Of a stretch of DNA of 24,994 nucleotides, positions 13,068 through 19,114 are shown piece by piece. The DNA comes from a virus. The notes beneath the pieces were generated by a model, which saw only the letters and a program-made list of their open reading frames with translations, was not told where the DNA came from and searched no databases. Positions within the stretch are counted from its first letter, which is position 1. Each line of letters starts with the position of its first letter. Both the position numbers and the translations under genes were made by a program. Location: positions 1 through 24,994 of the IMG/VR virus record IMGVR_UViG_3300007234_000093; one strand, given 5' to 3'.

Positions 13068-13888
13068 TATGAAAAACCTTTGAAATTTCTATCTATAGGC
13101 GTTGTTTCTTTTTCGGCGTATCTATAATCAACAATATCACGCACGACATTTTTAAAATCTTTGAGATATAACATATTAGGACCGTCGCTTGGAGCACTGT
13201 CTGGATTTGGATGTACTTCTAAGAAAAAGCTAGAAATCCCGAGAGCAGAGCCAGCACGAGCAAGATGAGGCACATACTCACGATTTCCACCAGACGAGGT
13301 TCCTTTAGCTCCTGGTAATTGCGCTGAGTGCGTAACATCATAAACAAATCTTCCACCAAGATTAGAAACGAGATCCCACATGCCAGTGAAATCATTAATA
13401 AGACGTCCGTACCCAAAACTTGTTCCTCTTTCTGTAATCCAAACTTCTACTGCACCTTTTGTTTTTGATAGTATACCAGTTACATCCCAAGGAGATAAGA
13501 ACTGACCTTTTTTTATATTTACAATTTTGTTTGTTTGGCACGCAGCTTTAATTAAATCGGTTTGTCTACAAAGAAAAGCTGGTATTTGTATTACATCTAC
13601 GGCATCATTATATAAATTTGAAATTGATTTTACTTGCATAACATCATGCACATCAGTGAGTGTTTTGATATTATATTGTCCCTTTAAAGCTCGGAAATCT
13701 TGCAGTGTTGCATCCATACCTACACCGCGTTCTCCATTTATATTTGTACGATTTGCTTTATCATAACTTGCTTTAAATATATATTCTATTCCGTATTGTT
13801 CGCATATATTTTTGCATTCTTTAGCAATTTCAGCACTTTGTCCTAAACTTTCATGCTGACAAGGACCAGCAATAATTCTTAGTTTCAT
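13067..13888 (-). CDS. kdsA: KDO-8-phosphate synthase
   Basis: Condenses phosphoenolpyruvate with arabinose-5-phosphate. 273 aa, standard length. Motifs in order: IIAGPCQHES, FKASYDKANRT, IQIPAFLCRQTDL, NIKKGQFLSP, TERGTSFGYG, YDVTHS, FLEVHPNPD and APSDGP. Cys10, His187, Glu224 and Asp235 match the four metal ligands of the metal-dependent KdsA class (Cys11, His185, Glu222, Asp233 in the Aquifex enzyme), unlike the E. coli metal-free class. The start overlaps the cupin gene stop (TAATG). With kdsB it gives two steps of KDO activation; the phosphatase and isomerase are not in the window. Confidence 0.95.
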   Translation of the reverse strand: MKLRIIAGPCQHESLGQSAEIAKECKNICEQYGIEYIFKASYDKANRTNINGERGVGMDATLQDFRALKGQYNIKTLTDVHDVMQVKSISNLYNDAVDVIQIPAFLCRQTDLIKAACQTNKIVNIKKGQFLSPWDVTGILSKTKGAVEVWITERGTSFGYGRLINDFTGMWDLVSNLGGRFVYDVTHSAQLPGAKGTSSGGNREYVPHLARAGSALGISSFFLEVHPNPDSAPSDGPNMLYLKDFKNVVRDIVDYRYAEKETTPIDRNFKGFS

Positions 13889-14244
13889 TATATTTGTGTA
13901 CCTATTGTTCTACGTATAATATCATCGTGATTAAATTCTGCCCAATATAATTCAAACGCTACGCCGTCTTCAAGACCTTCAAATTGATGAATTTTGCCAG
14001 GTTTAACTTGTGTGAAATCACCTGCAGTTAAAATAGTTTCGTCTACTAAACCTTCTTGGTCTTCATCTTGCCAAACTCTTACTAGCATGGTACCGCTTTC
14101 CACATAAAACCCGTTCCATTTGAAACGATGCTCATGCTCGCTACATTTAAATCCTTTATGAAATTCAATACGATGAAATTCTAAAACGCCGTTTGCATGA
14201 ATTAATTCTGTATTTCCCCAGATTTTGCCTGCCTTTATACCCAT
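13888..14244 (-). CDS. cupin-domain protein
   Basis: 118 aa, single cupin. First motif SEHEHRFKWNGFYVESGTMLVRV holds the metal His residues (two His and a later Glu), second motif PGKIHQFEGL holds the third His. Related small cupins act as sugar isomerases, epimerases or sensors. It is translationally coupled to kdsA, so a role with KDO or another surface sugar is likely; an arabinose-5-phosphate-related function would be attractive but nothing in the sequence proves it. Confidence 0.85.
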   Translation of the reverse strand: MGIKAGKIWGNTELIHANGVLEFHRIEFHKGFKCSEHEHRFKWNGFYVESGTMLVRVWQDEDQEGLVDETILTAGDFTQVKPGKIHQFEGLEDGVAFELYWAEFNHDDIIRRTIGTQI

Positions 14245-14276
14245 AATTTATTTACCTTTTTCTTATCATTGTAAAT

Positions 14277-14298
14277 GAAGCACTAACCGTGGTGCTTC
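14277..14298 (-). terminator. stem-loop between the envelope protein and the cupin gene
   Basis: GAAGCAC, 8-nt loop, GTGCTTC: a 7-bp perfect stem followed on the minus strand by ATTTAC, not a proper T-run. The sequence CGGTTAGT appears both in the loop and about 24 nt upstream. It could attenuate transcription from the strong promoter at 14857 or protect an mRNA end. Confidence 0.45.
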
Positions 14299-14326
14299 GC
14301 GAGTTTATTACGCAACTAACCGTTCT

Positions 14327-14830
14327 TTAATCTAATGAAACTTTTACTCGTACTCTTTCACCAACTTTATATTTAAAAGCTGAATCATCTGAATAAATGT
14401 TTCCATTAAAATTATACTTAACAATATAATATGAAATAACCGGTCTATTTACAGATTTTTTAACATCTTCACAGCGTTCTTCATATCTATATCCTGTAAT
14501 TACTTTTTTATCATTATTTTTATTTTCTGCGGCAATCACGCCACCGACGACCGCACCAGCTGCAGCGCCTTGATCTTTACCAGTTACAGTACCACCTAAT
14601 AGACCACCAATAATCATACCTGTTAAAACGTCAGCGCCTGATGCTCCGCCACCTTGGACTCGCCCATACACGGGTACTTCAACGTCGTAACATTCTTTTG
14701 CATATTCCGTTACATAGCGATCAATGTATACCGGTTTTACTGACGCAATTGTTGCGTATTCGTTGCTTTGTGCAACAGTCGCAAAAGGTAATGCAGCAAT
14801 CATACTAGCAGCAAAAAGAACTTTCTTCAT
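14327..14830 (-). CDS. glycine-zipper envelope protein
   Basis: 167 aa. Signal peptide MKKVLFAASMIAALPFATVA. A glycine zipper (DVLTGMIIGGLLGGTVTGKD and GAAAGAVVGGVIAAE, residues about 67-102) matches the Rick_17kDa_Anti/2TM glycine zipper group of outer-membrane-associated proteins. A pair of Cys (ECYDVEVPVYG, EERCEDV) flanks the zipper, and the C-terminus (YKVGERVRVKVSLD) is beta-like as in bacterial homologues. No lipobox Cys. It stands behind a perfect consensus promoter, so it is probably made early and strongly. Confidence 0.85.
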   Translation of the reverse strand: MKKVLFAASMIAALPFATVAQSNEYATIASVKPVYIDRYVTEYAKECYDVEVPVYGRVQGGGASGADVLTGMIIGGLLGGTVTGKDQGAAAGAVVGGVIAAENKNNDKKVITGYRYEERCEDVKKSVNRPVISYYIVKYNFNGNIYSDDSAFKYKVGERVRVKVSLD

Positions 14831-14856
14831 TTTGTTTCTCCTTAATTATCCTTTAT

Positions 14857-14885
14857 ATTATAATAGGATCTGGCCCGAATGTCAA
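14857..14885 (-). promoter_or_regulatory. perfect-consensus sigma70 promoter
   Basis: TTGACA at 14885-14880, 17-nt spacer, TATAAT at 14862-14857: full consensus at optimal spacing. The TGA stop of the sulfotransferase gene (14884-14882) lies inside the -35. The Shine-Dalgarno site and ATG (14830) follow about 20 nt after the expected start. Confidence 0.85.
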
Positions 14886-15520
14886 CAAAAATATTTTCCC
14901 CAAACTTCATAATCTTCTTTATACATTTCTTTTATCATTTTCAATTCCTTTTTCTTATTTTCAAAAACAGGTTTTTCTTGAGTCTTACGAACGGTTGCTT
15001 TTCTTATTGCAAGCGGAATATCAGAGCGCCTGCTTACTTTTGATATAATTGGAAGTAATATATCGTCTATATTATTTGAATTAATCACTTTTGTGTATAT
15101 ACTTGGATTGGATCCTATTTGACTGCATTGTGTATCTGTATGAATTTTAATATTTTCATCTTCTCTTGCATAGTCAATATTGTAAATAAATTTGGAGAAG
15201 GTGTCTAGTGTATCTCTTAAATCACCGTTATTTCTAAATTGAACTCTGTCTTTGTATGCACTAAACAATCTATCTACAGGATCTCTTACAATTGCAATTC
15301 TTATAGGATATTGTTTTAATATATTTTCTGTAAGATCTTCTACATTATATTCTTTCCACAAACCTTCTTCTAAAAGGTTTTTTCTTGCCGAGCGTTTATT
15401 AAATTTTCCTATATATGGATAACCTAAATACTGTATTATTGTTGTTGAACCGCATTTAAGACTTGGCGCAACCATAATTTTACTATTACTTGTATATGTA
15501 ACGCATTGTATATTATTCAT
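14882..15520 (-). CDS. sulfotransferase-family protein
   Basis: Transfers sulfate from PAPS, here probably to a carbohydrate. 212 aa from the ATG at 15520 (ATGA overlap with the upstream stop; a GTG at 15526 is the alternative). The 5'-phosphosulfate loop is PSLKCGSTTIIQYL (residues 19-32) and the 3'-phosphate site is IRIAIVRDPVDRLFSAYKDR (73-92), in the right order and spacing for Sulfotransfer_2-like enzymes. No signal peptide or membrane anchor, so it would act in the cytoplasm. Being next to KDO genes, it may modify a surface glycan. Confidence 0.85.
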   Translation of the reverse strand: MNNIQCVTYTSNSKIMVAPSLKCGSTTIIQYLGYPYIGKFNKRSARKNLLEEGLWKEYNVEDLTENILKQYPIRIAIVRDPVDRLFSAYKDRVQFRNNGDLRDTLDTFSKFIYNIDYAREDENIKIHTDTQCSQIGSNPSIYTKVINSNNIDDILLPIISKVSRRSDIPLAIRKATVRKTQEKPVFENKKKELKMIKEMYKEDYEVWGKYFC

Positions 15521-15750
15521 TTCCACGATCTTTCAACGTAATAAGCACCTTCAGGCTTTTTCATCGCTGCCATTAATTCAAAATACATGTGCGAGCTCAT
15601 CACTATAAGATCGTGCACTTGTTGTTTTTCATTCCATTGACGAATATATACTTCGGAGTCATCTATAAAAACTTGAATATCTTCATAACGACCTTCGTCG
15701 TCAAGAATTGTAGTAACAGTTTCGTCCCAATCAAATTCATTAGTGAACAT
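15517..15750 (-). CDS. conserved small phage protein
   Basis: 77 aa, starting MFTNEFDWDETVTTILDD, then VYIRQWNEKQQVHDLIVMS and ending with PEGAYYVERSW. This family is common in T4-like cyanophages and has no known role. It overlaps the upstream gene by 11 nt and the sulfotransferase by 4 nt. Acidic, soluble, no special motifs. Confidence 0.8.
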   Translation of the reverse strand: MFTNEFDWDETVTTILDDEGRYEDIQVFIDDSEVYIRQWNEKQQVHDLIVMSSHMYFELMAAMKKPEGAYYVERSWK

Positions 15751-16003
15751 TGACGCCGATCTTTTTTAACATTTCCTGAGCCATTGATAAATCCGTGTTT
15801 AAAAGGATATCAGATTCTTCATTTATAATAACTGAATTATATAAATCATCGTTATCTGACATAAAGTGATAAACAAAGTCGTTATAATCTTCTTGTGTCC
15901 AAGATCCTGAGACTTCAGTAATATCCCATCCTTTACTATCACCACAAAATTCTTGAAGAATTTTTGCTAATTTTTTCCATTCATCGTCTTCATCATCAAT
16001 CAT
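15740..16003 (-). CDS. small acidic hypothetical protein
   Basis: 87 aa, very acidic (MIDDEDDEWKKL at the start, then ITEVSGSWTQEDYNDFVYHF). GAGGG stands about 7 nt before the ATG. It follows Dps by 15 nt, so it is probably on the same late transcript. Not recognised. Confidence 0.75.
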   Translation of the reverse strand: MIDDEDDEWKKLAKILQEFCGDSKGWDITEVSGSWTQEDYNDFVYHFMSDNDDLYNSVIINEESDILLNTDLSMAQEMLKKIGVNVH

Positions 16004-16018
16004 TATAAACCCTCATTT

Positions 16019-16459
16019 TTATTCAGTATGAGATGTAATCTGCCATTGCATTTTCTCATGAAAATCAATACGATCTTCAAGAAAACTTGCAACTCCAATT
16101 TGATTTAATTCATCAGCCATACGATGTGCTTCTCTTAATTCAGTAAGAAATCTATCATTATCTTGTCCTAGGCGCACGAACATAAAGTTTGAACTTGGAA
16201 TAGAAAGCTCGTCTGAAATAACAGTCATTTCAGAAAATCTTTTTAAAGATCCTGGTGCAAATGCGTTAAGGGCACGAATATGTTCTGCATAATCATCGAT
16301 AGACTCAAATACACTTTCATAAAATTCAGAAAAGAAATCGTGATATTGTTTAAAGTTTGGGCCGGTTACGTTCCAATGATAATTATGAGATTTTAAATAT
16401 AAAGAAAAAGCGGAAGAAAGTATAACTTTCATTTTTTCTATTAAAATTTCGTTTTCCAT
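16019..16459 (-). CDS. Dps-family ferritin-like protein
   Basis: Dps dodecamers oxidise and store iron and protect DNA. 146 aa, within family range. The core YHWNVTGPNFKQYHDFFSEF and DDYAEHIRALN gives His28, His40, Asp55 and Glu59 at the spacing of the inter-subunit ferroxidase ligands of E. coli Dps (His51, His63, Asp78, Glu82); the residue matching Asp67 is Ser44. There is no Lys-rich DNA-binding tail. It is behind an exact late box with a clear AGGAG. With heme oxygenase, which frees iron, it suggests iron handling during late infection. Confidence 0.9.
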   Translation of the reverse strand: MENEILIEKMKVILSSAFSLYLKSHNYHWNVTGPNFKQYHDFFSEFYESVFESIDDYAEHIRALNAFAPGSLKRFSEMTVISDELSIPSSNFMFVRLGQDNDRFLTELREAHRMADELNQIGVASFLEDRIDFHEKMQWQITSHTE

Positions 16460-16486
16460 ATTATTAACTCCTATAATTCAAATATG

Positions 16487-16494
16487 TATTTATA
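16487..16494 (-). promoter_or_regulatory. T4-type late promoter box for Dps
   Basis: Exact TATAAATA on the minus strand; expected start about 16482, 23 nt before the Dps ATG, with AGGAG in between. It directly follows the terminator of the tRNA block, which isolates Dps expression from the upstream early promoter. Confidence 0.75.
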
Positions 16495-16496
16495 TC

Positions 16497-16524
16497 AAAA
16501 GGGAGGCCTTCCTAGGTGCCTCCC
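16497..16524 (-). terminator. intrinsic terminator of the tRNA/structured-RNA block
   Basis: GGGAGGC, a 10-nt loop and GCCTCCC form a 7-bp G+C-rich stem, followed by TTTTGATAT on the minus strand. It ends the non-coding transcript that starts at the promoter at 17166-17194. Confidence 0.75.
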
Positions 16525-16631
16525 TCTCTATCTGTTTGTTTCGATGTACAGCACCCGGCTAGCTTTCCATTCGGTACTAGCGACTCACCGACCATCCAAA
16601 AGCTGCAGACTAATGAATGGATTTTTCTATG
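16525..16631 (-). other. non-coding stretch between tRNA-Pro and terminator
   Basis: No ORF is supported. The RNA could fold: CCATTC near 16621-16616 can pair with GAATGG near 16574-16569, and GCTAG/CTAGC and CGGT/ACCG pairs lie inside. It may be part of a further small RNA or only trailer sequence. Confidence 0.35.
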
Positions 16632-16705
16632 TCTCGGTGAAGAGATTCGAACTCCTGACCCTTTGGTCCCAAACCAAATGCGCTACCAGACTGCGCTACA
16701 CCGAG
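16632..16705 (-). tRNA. tRNA-Pro (anticodon TGG)
   Basis: Acceptor CTCGGTG pairs with CACCGAG over all 7 bp; D-arm GCGC/GCGC; anticodon stem TTTGG/CCAAA around loop TTTGGGA; T-arm AGGAG-TTCGAAT-CTCTT. Unlike the other tRNAs of the window, no CCA is encoded (CAT follows the discriminator A). Reads CCN, mainly CCA. Confidence 0.95.
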
Positions 16706-16709
16706 TAGA

Positions 16710-16786
16710 TGGTGCCCTCAGAGAGACTCGAACTCCCGACCCCGAGATTACAAATCACGTGCTCTACCAATCTGAGCTATAAGGGC
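16710..16786 (-). tRNA. tRNA-Thr (anticodon TGT)
   Basis: Acceptor GCCCTTA with TGAGGGC (one G-U), D-arm GCTC/GAGC, anticodon stem CGTGA/TCTCG with one T-T mismatch around loop TTTGTAA, T-arm GGGAG-TTCGAGT-CTCTC, discriminator A and encoded CCA. It is 4 nt upstream of tRNA-Pro in the same transcript. Confidence 0.93.
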
Positions 16787-16791
16787 GCAAA

Positions 16792-16904
16792 CTCTGCTTT
16801 CAATAAGATAACCAAGGAATCGAACCTTGCTACCATCTGCAAATGGCCTTCGGATGTTGCAGCACCCTAAGTGAGGACCAATCGTTACCTTATTAAAAGC
16901 AGAG
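16792..16904 (-). ncRNA. tRNA-like RNA with 21-bp closing helix
   Basis: 113 nt. The two ends (16904-16884 and 16812-16792) pair without interruption over 21 bp, two of them G-U. Inside, directly on the helix, sits a perfect T-arm: CAAGG, loop TTCGATT, CCTTG (16829-16813). The inner 7 bp could be an acceptor stem (AGGTAAC/GTTATCT) with a G3-U70 pair. The rest holds small hairpins (GGGTG-CTGCAA-CATCC and CCATT-TGCA-GATGG) but no proper D-arm, and the candidate anticodon loop has only 6 nt, so it is not a normal tRNA. It lies in line with tRNA-Thr and tRNA-Pro. T4 also has stable RNAs of unknown role in its tRNA cluster. Confidence 0.65.
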
Positions 16905-17160
16905 TCCATATATTCTTGCCCGACCTTGTTTACTAACGACGCGCAGGCTACGTCAAACGATAAATCTCTTTAATCCATTTTTACCACTTTAGTGGTTGAG
17001 GGTTTGGAACCTCTCATTACCGTTCTGAATATCTGGTTTTCACGTCACCGGTATTTCACGGGCGGTATATTCACCAGATATAAAGGATTGAGGTTCGTTA
17101 CCGTCATGCTTTTTTACCCGAAGGTGATAGCGCCTTGGCCAATTCACTCATTCCTTATAT
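16905..17160 (-). ncRNA. unassigned structured RNA
   Basis: About 255 nt without any minus-strand ORF, right behind a sigma70-like promoter. Nested pairing is clear: GAACCTC (17096-17090) with GAGGTTC (17013-17007), and inside it ATATCTGGT (17081-17073) with ACCAGATAT (17037-17029). Further hairpins are CCACT-TTAGTGG-type at 16984-16995, a UUCG loop (ACC-TTCG-GGT) near 17120, and GTTT-GACG...CGTC...AAAC near 16935-16965. I do not recognise RNase P RNA, 6S RNA, a group I intron or a known ribozyme core. Confidence 0.55.
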
Positions 17161-17165
17161 TATTA

Positions 17166-17194
17166 TATATAACTGATTCCATATAGAATGTCAA
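17166..17194 (-). promoter_or_regulatory. sigma70-like promoter for the RNA block
   Basis: TTGACA at 17194-17189, 17-nt spacer containing GGAATCAG, TATATA at 17171-17166. Its -35 contains the TGA stop (17193-17191) of the small upstream gene. Transcript would carry the structured RNA, the tRNA-like RNA and tRNAs Thr and Pro up to the terminator at 16497. Confidence 0.75.
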
Positions 17195-17352
17195 CTATTA
17201 TTTATGCAAATTGCTTTTTCTTTTTGTGTGAATGCGGTTTCAAGAACAGCTGCATTAATATTACATTGCATCTCTGTTTGATACAAATCATAGTAAGTCA
17301 TTTTAACTTCGTCCGATCCAAACACGCCGTTTAGTATAACTAAGATCCACAT
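17191..17352 (-). CDS. small MWIL-type protein
   Basis: 53 aa starting MWILVILNGVFGSDEVKMTYY and ending KEKAICINNS. A short hydrophobic N-terminus and two Cys (MQCNINAA, AICINN) resemble the protein at 17848-18036, which also starts MWILV and ends with QAICIYKE. They look like diverged copies of one secreted or membrane-tethered mini-protein. AAAGG precedes the ATG, which lies 1 nt after the upstream stop. Function unknown. Confidence 0.65.
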   Translation of the reverse strand: MWILVILNGVFGSDEVKMTYYDLYQTEMQCNINAAVLETAFTQKEKAICINNS

Positions 17353-17353
17353 A

Positions 17354-17575
17354 TTACAACACCTTTTTCGCGTATTTGATTACTTGCTTATCAAGAGTTG
17401 TTAAATTTTTCATTGAACCAGTTTCAGCCATTTCTTCTCCTACGCGACTAAATGCGTTAAGAATTTCTAATGGAACATTCATATTCTCACCTGATTCAGA
17501 GAACCACATCATGCGGCGACCAAAGCTAGCGATAGCACGTTCCTGTGGAGTTTGTTCAAAAAATGTCAAGTTCAT
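17354..17575 (-). CDS. small hypothetical protein
   Basis: 73 aa, soluble, helical (ERAIASFGRRMMWFSE, PLEILNAFSRVGEEMAE, LDKQVIKYAKKVL). GGAATCACC precedes the ATG. It is the first gene after the promoter at 17605-17633. Not recognised. Confidence 0.7.
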   Translation of the reverse strand: MNLTFFEQTPQERAIASFGRRMMWFSESGENMNVPLEILNAFSRVGEEMAETGSMKNLTTLDKQVIKYAKKVL

Positions 17576-17604
17576 GGTGATTCCTTTTTTCCATTGATAT
17601 AATT

Positions 17605-17633
17605 ATACTATCTGATTCGCAAGAGAATGTCAA
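17605..17633 (-). promoter_or_regulatory. sigma70-like promoter
   Basis: TTGACA at 17633-17628, 17-nt spacer ending GCGAATCAGA, TAGTAT at 17610-17605. It starts 3 nt after the stop of the DUF2061-like gene and shares GCGAATCAGATAG with the promoter at 19624-19652. Confidence 0.75.
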
Positions 17634-17636
17634 TAG

Positions 17637-17855
17637 TTATTTTTGTAATGAAAAGAATTTATGCAAGAAATAAAACCAAAATCCATTTACTATTGGTTCA
17701 ACTATTGCATCAACCGCGGCAAGCTCAATTGCAGCGCCAGTAATAAGATAATTACATGTAGCTGCAATAACAATATGTCCAACCGTATATACGATTGCTA
17801 AATAAAACGAACTGTTTCCAAGCGTGTTAAATATTCCTCTTTTAAACTCACTCAT
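17637..17855 (-). CDS. DUF2061-like small membrane protein
   Basis: 72 aa with two hydrophobic segments. The pattern NYLITGAAIELAAVDAIVEPI followed by FYFLHKFFS resembles DUF2061 (a TxxxxYLITG...A..I...E...K..YYLHER-type signature), found in bacteria and marine phages. Role unknown. It overlaps the upstream MWIL-type gene by 8 nt. Confidence 0.7.
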   Translation of the reverse strand: MSEFKRGIFNTLGNSSFYLAIVYTVGHIVIAATCNYLITGAAIELAAVDAIVEPIVNGFWFYFLHKFFSLQK

Positions 17856-18036
17856 TTTTTGTTTCCTTATATATGCAAATTGCTTGTGAACCTTCTAAAA
17901 AATAGCCAGCATTTCCAGATAATTTTTTTCCTAAACTTTCTCTTGCAAAAAAACATTTATGCATACTATTAAATGAACCGTATTTAATGACATACGGCTC
18001 ATTTGCGTAAATGTATATAAAAACTAAAATCCACAT
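17848..18036 (-). CDS. small MWIL-type protein
   Basis: 62 aa: hydrophobic N-terminus (MWILVFIYIYAN), mature part with two Cys (HKCFFARESLGKKL, QAICIYKE). Related in outline to the 53-aa protein at 17191-17352. Short signal-anchor proteins of this kind are common in cyanophages. Function unknown. Confidence 0.65.
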   Translation of the reverse strand: MWILVFIYIYANEPYVIKYGSFNSMHKCFFARESLGKKLSGNAGYFLEGSQAICIYKETKNE

Positions 18037-18052
18037 ATATAAGTATTAGGTA

Positions 18053-18170
18053 TTATCCTTGTCCTCTATATTTTTTATAGCTACGTTTTTTTTGATTTGT
18101 TCATAGAAGAAAATTTGATATTGCGGCGGCCAATTGACGTTTTCTTATTATTTCTTTTACCTTTTAACAT
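18053..18170 (-). pseudogene. small basic protein split by an A8 run (frameshift or slippage)
   Basis: From the ATG at 18170 (GAGG 7 nt upstream) the frame gives 29 aa, MLKGKRNNKKTSIGRRNIKF then SSMNKSKKT, and stops at TAG (18083-18081). The stop comes straight after eight consecutive A (18093-18086). Skipping one A gives MNKSKK-RSYKKYRGQG and a TAA at 18055-18053, a basic ending like short proteins I know from T4-like marine phages. So this is either a natural or sequencing indel in the homopolymer, or expression by slippage. Confidence 0.6.
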
Positions 18171-18178
18171 TATTATCC

Positions 18179-18667
18179 TCACATCTTACTAAAATTTTCA
18201 AGTAAAGGTTTTTCTACTTTTTTTCGATATTTGCAGCCGATAAATGATGATACAAAATAACCTTCTGGAATTTTATATGCAATTTTTAACGGTTCACCTA
18301 ATGAGTCTGATCTTTTATTTTCTCTTGCAGTGGCAAGAACAGTTTGATCGTTTTCCCAAATAAAATTCCACCATTCTTCCGAGTCCTTCCATTCACGATT
18401 AAAGGCTTCTTCAACCCAATCATGTCTTTTATTAATATGAGCTCGTTCAACAGGGTTTTCATCTTTGCGAGTTGGAATTCTTTCAAAGTTCACAGATTTA
18501 AAAGAATCAAGCGCGTCTTGTGTAATACCAATCACACGCCAATTCAATTCATTAAATGTTGCAGTTAAGCTTGAGAAAGCTCTATACAAATACTTCTTAT
18601 CGGCATGCTTTGCCTTCTGCATGGCAAGAAATATTGCAAAGAACTCATCTCTTTTGACTTTATCCAT
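18179..18667 (-). CDS. conserved hypothetical protein, Trp/charged-rich
   Basis: 162 aa from the ATG at 18667 (AAGG about 7 nt upstream). The apparent extension to 18718 is the tRNA-Leu sequence and is rejected. Seen: DEFFAIFLAMQKAKH, then RHDWVEEAFNREWKDSEEWW, NFIWENDQTVLATARENK and a C-terminal KIPEGYFVSSFIGCKYRKK. No catalytic motif is certain. It lies directly after tRNA-Leu. Confidence 0.75.
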   Translation of the reverse strand: MDKVKRDEFFAIFLAMQKAKHADKKYLYRAFSSLTATFNELNWRVIGITQDALDSFKSVNFERIPTRKDENPVERAHINKRHDWVEEAFNREWKDSEEWWNFIWENDQTVLATARENKRSDSLGEPLKIAYKIPEGYFVSSFIGCKYRKKVEKPLLENFSKM

Positions 18668-18682
18668 AATCGCCTTTTCTAA

Positions 18683-18769
18683 TGGTGCCCTCTGCCGGAC
18701 TCGAACCGGCACGCTCATATGAGCAAGAGATTTTAAGTCTCTGGTGTCTACCTATTCCACCAAGAGGGC
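18683..18769 (-). tRNA. tRNA-Leu (anticodon TAA)
   Basis: 87 nt, type II. Acceptor GCCCTCT/AGAGGGC, anticodon loop CTTAAAA on stem AGAGA/TCTCT, long variable arm TGCTC-ATAT-GAGCG, T-arm GCCGG-TTCGAGT-CCGGC, discriminator A, encoded CCA. Reads TTA and TTG, frequent in A+T-rich genes. Confidence 0.96.
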
Positions 18770-18781
18770 ATTTATTTTTTT

Positions 18782-18858
18782 TGGCGACCCCTGAAGGATT
18801 CGAACCCTCGACCTAGTGCTTAGAAGGCACTTGCTCTATCCTGCTGAGCTAAGGAGTC
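18782..18858 (-). tRNA. tRNA-Arg (anticodon TCT)
   Basis: Acceptor GACTCCT/AGGGGTC (one G-U), D-arm GCTC/GAGC, anticodon stem AGTGC/GCACT around CTTCTAA, T-arm GAGGG-TTCGAAT-CCTTC, discriminator G, encoded CCA. Reads AGA and AGG. Confidence 0.96.
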
Positions 18859-18868
18859 ATTTAAAATT

Positions 18869-18945
18869 TGGTGCTCCCACTTGGACTTGAACCAAGGACC
18901 AAAGCGTTATGAGCGCTCTGCTCTGACCAACTGAGCTACAGGAGC
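18869..18945 (-). tRNA. tRNA with anticodon CAT (Ile2 or elongator Met)
   Basis: Acceptor GCTCCTG/TGGGAGC, D-arm GCTC/GAGC, anticodon stem GAGCG/CGCTT around CTCATAA, T-arm CTTGG-TTCAAGT-CCAAG, discriminator A, encoded CCA. The body, especially CGCTTTGGTC and TTCAAGTCC, is closer to E. coli ileX (lysidine-modified, reads ATA) than to elongator tRNA-Met, so Ile2 is my preferred reading, which would suit an A+T-rich genome. Confidence 0.9.
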
Positions 18946-18956
18946 ACACTTTTAAT

Positions 18957-19100
18957 TTATAGCTTATTTTCGTAAGCAGATTTCCACGCTTTACTAGCAT
19001 CTTTTGATCCGTGGTTGTATCCAATGATATAACCAATCATTCCACCACAGATTGCGATGATAGTAATAGATAAGAGTTCTGGTGTAATAAATTCAAGCAT
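18957..19100 (-). CDS. 47-aa single-pass membrane protein
   Basis: 47 aa: MLEFITPELLSITIIAICGG then MIGYIIGYNHGSKDASKAWK, with one membrane helix followed by a charged tail. AAGGA stands 9 nt before the ATG. It lies between the 30-aa membrane protein and the tRNAs. Function unknown. Confidence 0.7.
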   Translation of the reverse strand: MLEFITPELLSITIIAICGGMIGYIIGYNHGSKDASKAWKSAYENKL

Positions 19101-19114
19101 ATTTTTTATCCTTA

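Noticed and set aside
16806-16890. Reading the tRNA-like RNA as tRNA-Cys (GCA) or tRNA-Ala (TGC)
   Set aside because: The candidate anticodon loop has 6 nt, a D-arm is missing and the variable region is long; G3-U70 alone is not enough.
16484-17186. Plus-strand ORFs over the tRNA/structured RNA block
   Set aside because: They run antisense through clear tRNA genes, a terminator and stem-loops, and have no ribosome sites.
18668-18718. N-terminal extension (MSVPVRVRQRAP...) of the gene at 18179-18667
   Set aside because: These codons are the 3' half of tRNA-Leu; the ATG at 18667 has its own Shine-Dalgarno site.
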